This document shows positions 5,270 through 7,383 of a stretch of 7,383 nucleotides of DNA, one piece after another. The DNA is taken from contig CAIWKU010000276.1 in the NCBI GenBank assembly GCA_903913355.1, positions 1-7,383 of the forward strand, given 5' to 3'. The notes beneath the pieces were generated by a model. The model was not told the DNA's origin and searched no databases. It saw only the letters and a list, made by a program, of their open reading frames with translations. A program made the translations under genes and the position numbers. The number at the start of each line of letters is the position of its first letter. The first letter of the stretch is position 1. The stretch is from an uncultured Bacteroidota bacterium (GTDB lineage: Bacteria; Bacteroidota; Bacteroidia; Chitinophagales; Chitinophagaceae).

Positions 5270-7383
5270 ATGAAGAAGATTGTATGTATCCTGTTAATGA
5301 CTTTTATTAACGGATTCGTTATTGCGCAGAATAGCGAAGCACAAAAAATGAAACTATTCATTGATGGCCTGATGAATAAAATGACACTTGATGAAAAGAT
5401 CGGGCAATTGAACCTGGTTACCCCTGGTTCGGATATCCCAACTGGTTCAGTAGTAAGTAAGGGAGTCGAAGATAATATTCGCAAAGGAAATGTGGGAGGT
5501 ATGTTTGGGGTGATAGGCGTGGATAAAATTAAGAATGCGCAAACCTTAGCAATTAGGGAAAGCAGATTGCATATTCCGTTGCTATTTGGTTCTGATGTGA
5601 TTCATGGGTATAAAACAACATTTCCGATTCCATTGGCTTTATCCTGTAGCTGGGATATGGGTCTGATTGAAAAAAGTGCAAGGGCTGCAGGAACAGAAGC
5701 TTCTGCTGACGGGTTATGCTGGGTATTTTCTCCCATGGTGGATATTGCCCGTGACCCACGTTGGGGCAGAATTGCTGAGGGTGCTGGGGAAGATGCATTT
5801 CTGGGTAGTAAAATTGCCTCCGCAATGGTAAAAGGGTATCAGAATAATAATCGGTTCACCAATTCGTCTGTAATGGCATGCGTAAAGCATTTTGCATTAT
5901 ACGGAGCTGCTGAATCAGGAAGGGATTACAATACGGTAGATATGAGCAGGGTTAGGATGTATAATGAATACCTGCCTCCTTATAAAGCTGCCGTTAAAGC
6001 AGGTGCAGGCAGTATGATGAGTTCATTTAATGAAATAGATGGTGTACCTGCAACAGGTAATAAGTGGTTGCTAACAGATCTTTTGCGGAAGGAATGGGGT
6101 TTTAATGGGTTTGTTGTATCGGACTATACTTCTTTGAACGAAATGATTGCGCATGGTATGGGAAATTTGCAAACAGTTTCTTCACTGGCTTTAAAAGCAG
6201 GTCTTGATATGGATATGGTAGGAGAAGGTTTCCTGACTACCCTGAAAAAATCCTTAGAGGAAAAAAAGATCACCCTACAGGATATTGACCTTGCCTGTAA
6301 AAGAGTGTTAGAAGCGAAATATACATTAGGCTTATTTGATGACCCATATAAATTTCTCGATGCAGCAAGGGCAGCCAAAGAGATATTATCAGAGGATAAA
6401 AAGCAATTAGCGAAAGAATTGGCAGAGCATTCATTTGTGTTATTAAAAAATGAACATCAACTATTACCCTTGCAGTCAAAAGGGACCATTGCTTTAATCG
6501 GCCCATTGGCCAATGATAAACGAAATATGCTTGGAACCTGGTCGGTAAGCGGTAATTTCGAATTGGCGGTTCCCGTTTTAGAGGGCATCAAAAACCTAGC
6601 AGGTACAAACACAAATATTATTTATGCCAAAGGTGCCAATCTTTCAGATGATCCTGCTTTTATCAAAAAAGTAAATGTGTTTGGTGAAGAAATCACAGTG
6701 GATACCAAGTCTCCCGAAGTACTATTACAGGAAGCGCTGGATGCGGCAAGCAAGAGTGATATAATAGTTGCAGTAATTGGGGAGGCAGCTGATATGAGTG
6801 GAGAATCTGCCAGCAGATCCGATATTAGTTTGCCTGCCAGTCAACAAAAACTGGTGGATGCTCTTTCAAAGACAGGGAAACCCTTGGTACTGGTTGTAAT
6901 GGCAGGTAGACCTTTAACTATAGAAAAAGAAGTGAATAAAGCGGGTTCAGTGTTGTATACCTGGCATGCTGGACAAGAAGCAGGTAATGCCATTGCGGAT
7001 GTTTTATTTGGAAAGTATAACCCCTCAGGGAAACTCTCGATTACTTTCCCGGTTTCTGTTGGACAAATTCCAGTTTATTATAATCATAAAAATACCGGCC
7101 GGCCATATAATCATGAGGAGTTTTCAAAATTCAAATCCAACTACCTGGATATCCCGAATGAACCCTTATTTCCTTTCGGATTTGGATTGAGTTATACCAG
7201 TTTTAGCTATGGGAAAATAGCAGTAAGTAGTTCTGTTGTTAAAAAAAATCAGCCGCTTACGGTAAAAGTTACCGTAACCAATACTGGCAATTATGATGGG
7301 GAGGAGGTGGTGCAGTTATATACAGAGGAGTTGGAATCCATAAATACAAGGCCTGTAAAGGAATTGAAAGGTTTTCAAAAAAT
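5270..7383 (+). CDS. bglX: GH3 beta-glucosidase, BglX-type, truncated by window end
   Basis: The frame is open from ATG 5270 to the window edge: 704 codons plus two bases. About 40-50 C-terminal residues are probably missing by comparison with usual BglX-type lengths. A signal peptide is clear (MKK, hydrophobic core, cleavage expected at IA-QN after Ala19), pointing to the periplasm. The N-terminal (beta/alpha)8 domain carries DPRWGR 162-167, the substrate-binding KHF 206-208 and VVSDYTS with the predicted nucleophile Asp285. The C-terminal alpha/beta domain begins near SFVLLKN 388-394 and includes MSGESASR with the predicted acid/base Glu512. PFGFGLSYT 635-643 leads into an FnIII-like domain that ends near RPVKELKGFQ. 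The enzyme should remove terminal glucose from beta-gluco-oligosaccharides. GH3 enzymes beside GH144 genes include beta-1,2-glucosidases acting on sophorose-type oligomers, so that specificity is a reasonable guess. Seventeen nt separate it from the GH43-like gene. Confidence 0.9.
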   Translation, partial: MKKIVCILLMTFINGFVIAQNSEAQKMKLFIDGLMNKMTLDEKIGQLNLVTPGSDIPTGSVVSKGVEDNIRKGNVGGMFGVIGVDKIKNAQTLAIRESRLHIPLLFGSDVIHGYKTTFPIPLALSCSWDMGLIEKSARAAGTEASADGLCWVFSPMVDIARDPRWGRIAEGAGEDAFLGSKIASAMVKGYQNNNRFTNSSVMACVKHFALYGAAESGRDYNTVDMSRVRMYNEYLPPYKAAVKAGAGSMMSSFNEIDGVPATGNKWLLTDLLRKEWGFNGFVVSDYTSLNEMIAHGMGNLQTVSSLALKAGLDMDMVGEGFLTTLKKSLEEKKITLQDIDLACKRVLEAKYTLGLFDDPYKFLDAARAAKEILSEDKKQLAKELAEHSFVLLKNEHQLLPLQSKGTIALIGPLANDKRNMLGTWSVSGNFELAVPVLEGIKNLAGTNTNIIYAKGANLSDDPAFIKKVNVFGEEITVDTKSPEVLLQEALDAASKSDIIVAVIGEAADMSGESASRSDISLPASQQKLVDALSKTGKPLVLVVMAGRPLTIEKEVNKAGSVLYTWHAGQEAGNAIADVLFGKYNPSGKLSITFPVSVGQIPVYYNHKNTGRPYNHEEFSKFKSNYLDIPNEPLFPFGFGLSYTSFSYGKIAVSSSVVKKNQPLTVKVTVTNTGNYDGEEVVQLYTEELESINTRPVKELKGFQK

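Larger units (their letters stand above)
2..7383 (+). other. Putative single operon: enzyme part of a beta-glucan utilization locus
   Basis: Five consecutive genes run on the same strand with gaps of 11, 1, 19 and 17 nt. None of the gaps can hold a Bacteroidota promoter or a hairpin terminator. The products form a coherent set: a propeller protein, then GH144, GH30, GH43-like and GH3 enzymes, each with an export signal where the N-terminus is visible. SusC/SusD transport genes and a regulator would be expected outside the window, most likely upstream. The operon call is inference from spacing and gene content. Confidence 0.75.

Noticed and set aside
5270..7383. Possible frameshift or early truncation in the GH3 gene.
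   Set aside because: A codon-by-codon read finds no stop and all expected motifs in order; the gene is cut only by the window edge.

Overview
The window is a compact, all-plus-strand stretch of a glycan-degradation operon. It resembles the enzyme-encoding half of a polysaccharide utilization locus (PUL) of a Bacteroidota bacterium, most likely from the Chitinophagaceae/Sphingobacteriaceae side of the phylum. That placement rests on AT-rich coding DNA, A-rich leaders without clear Shine-Dalgarno sequences, Bacteroidota-type export signals (cleavage before Gln, lipoprotein cysteines), and a VCBS/FG-GAP-type protein beside a GH144, GH30, GH43 and GH3 set. No SusC, SusD or regulator lies inside the window. 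Calling it a PUL is therefore an inference from gene content and spacing.

Layout: (1) positions 2-328 hold the 3' end of a VCBS/FG-GAP-like beta-propeller protein that begins upstream of the window. (2) Positions 340-2028 encode a GH144-type endo-beta-1,2-glucanase-like lipoprotein with an N-terminal Ig-like domain. (3) Positions 2030-3502 encode a GH30 enzyme resembling beta-1,6-glucanases/glucosylceramidases. (4) Positions 3522-5252 encode a secreted GH43-like propeller enzyme with an F5/8 (discoidin) domain and an FN3 domain. (5) Positions 5270-7383 encode a BglX-type GH3 beta-glucosidase that runs off the window about 40-50 residues before its expected end. Gaps between genes are 11, 1, 19 and 17 nt, so there is no room for internal promoters or terminators. 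The five genes look co-transcribed, and the 1-nt GH144/GH30 junction suggests translational coupling.

Working model (inference): a surface propeller protein helps hold a beta-glucan, the membrane-anchored GH144 and GH30 cut beta-1,2 and beta-1,6 linkages, the GH43-like enzyme removes an unidentified decoration, and the GH3 enzyme releases glucose from oligosaccharides in the periplasm. All expected catalytic residues of GH30, GH43 and GH3 are visible. The least explained parts are the GH43-like enzyme, which has a divergent motif and no obvious substrate in a beta-glucan pathway, and the weak lipoprotein signal of the GH30 enzyme. I see no RNA gene, mobile element, CRISPR array or long repeat.
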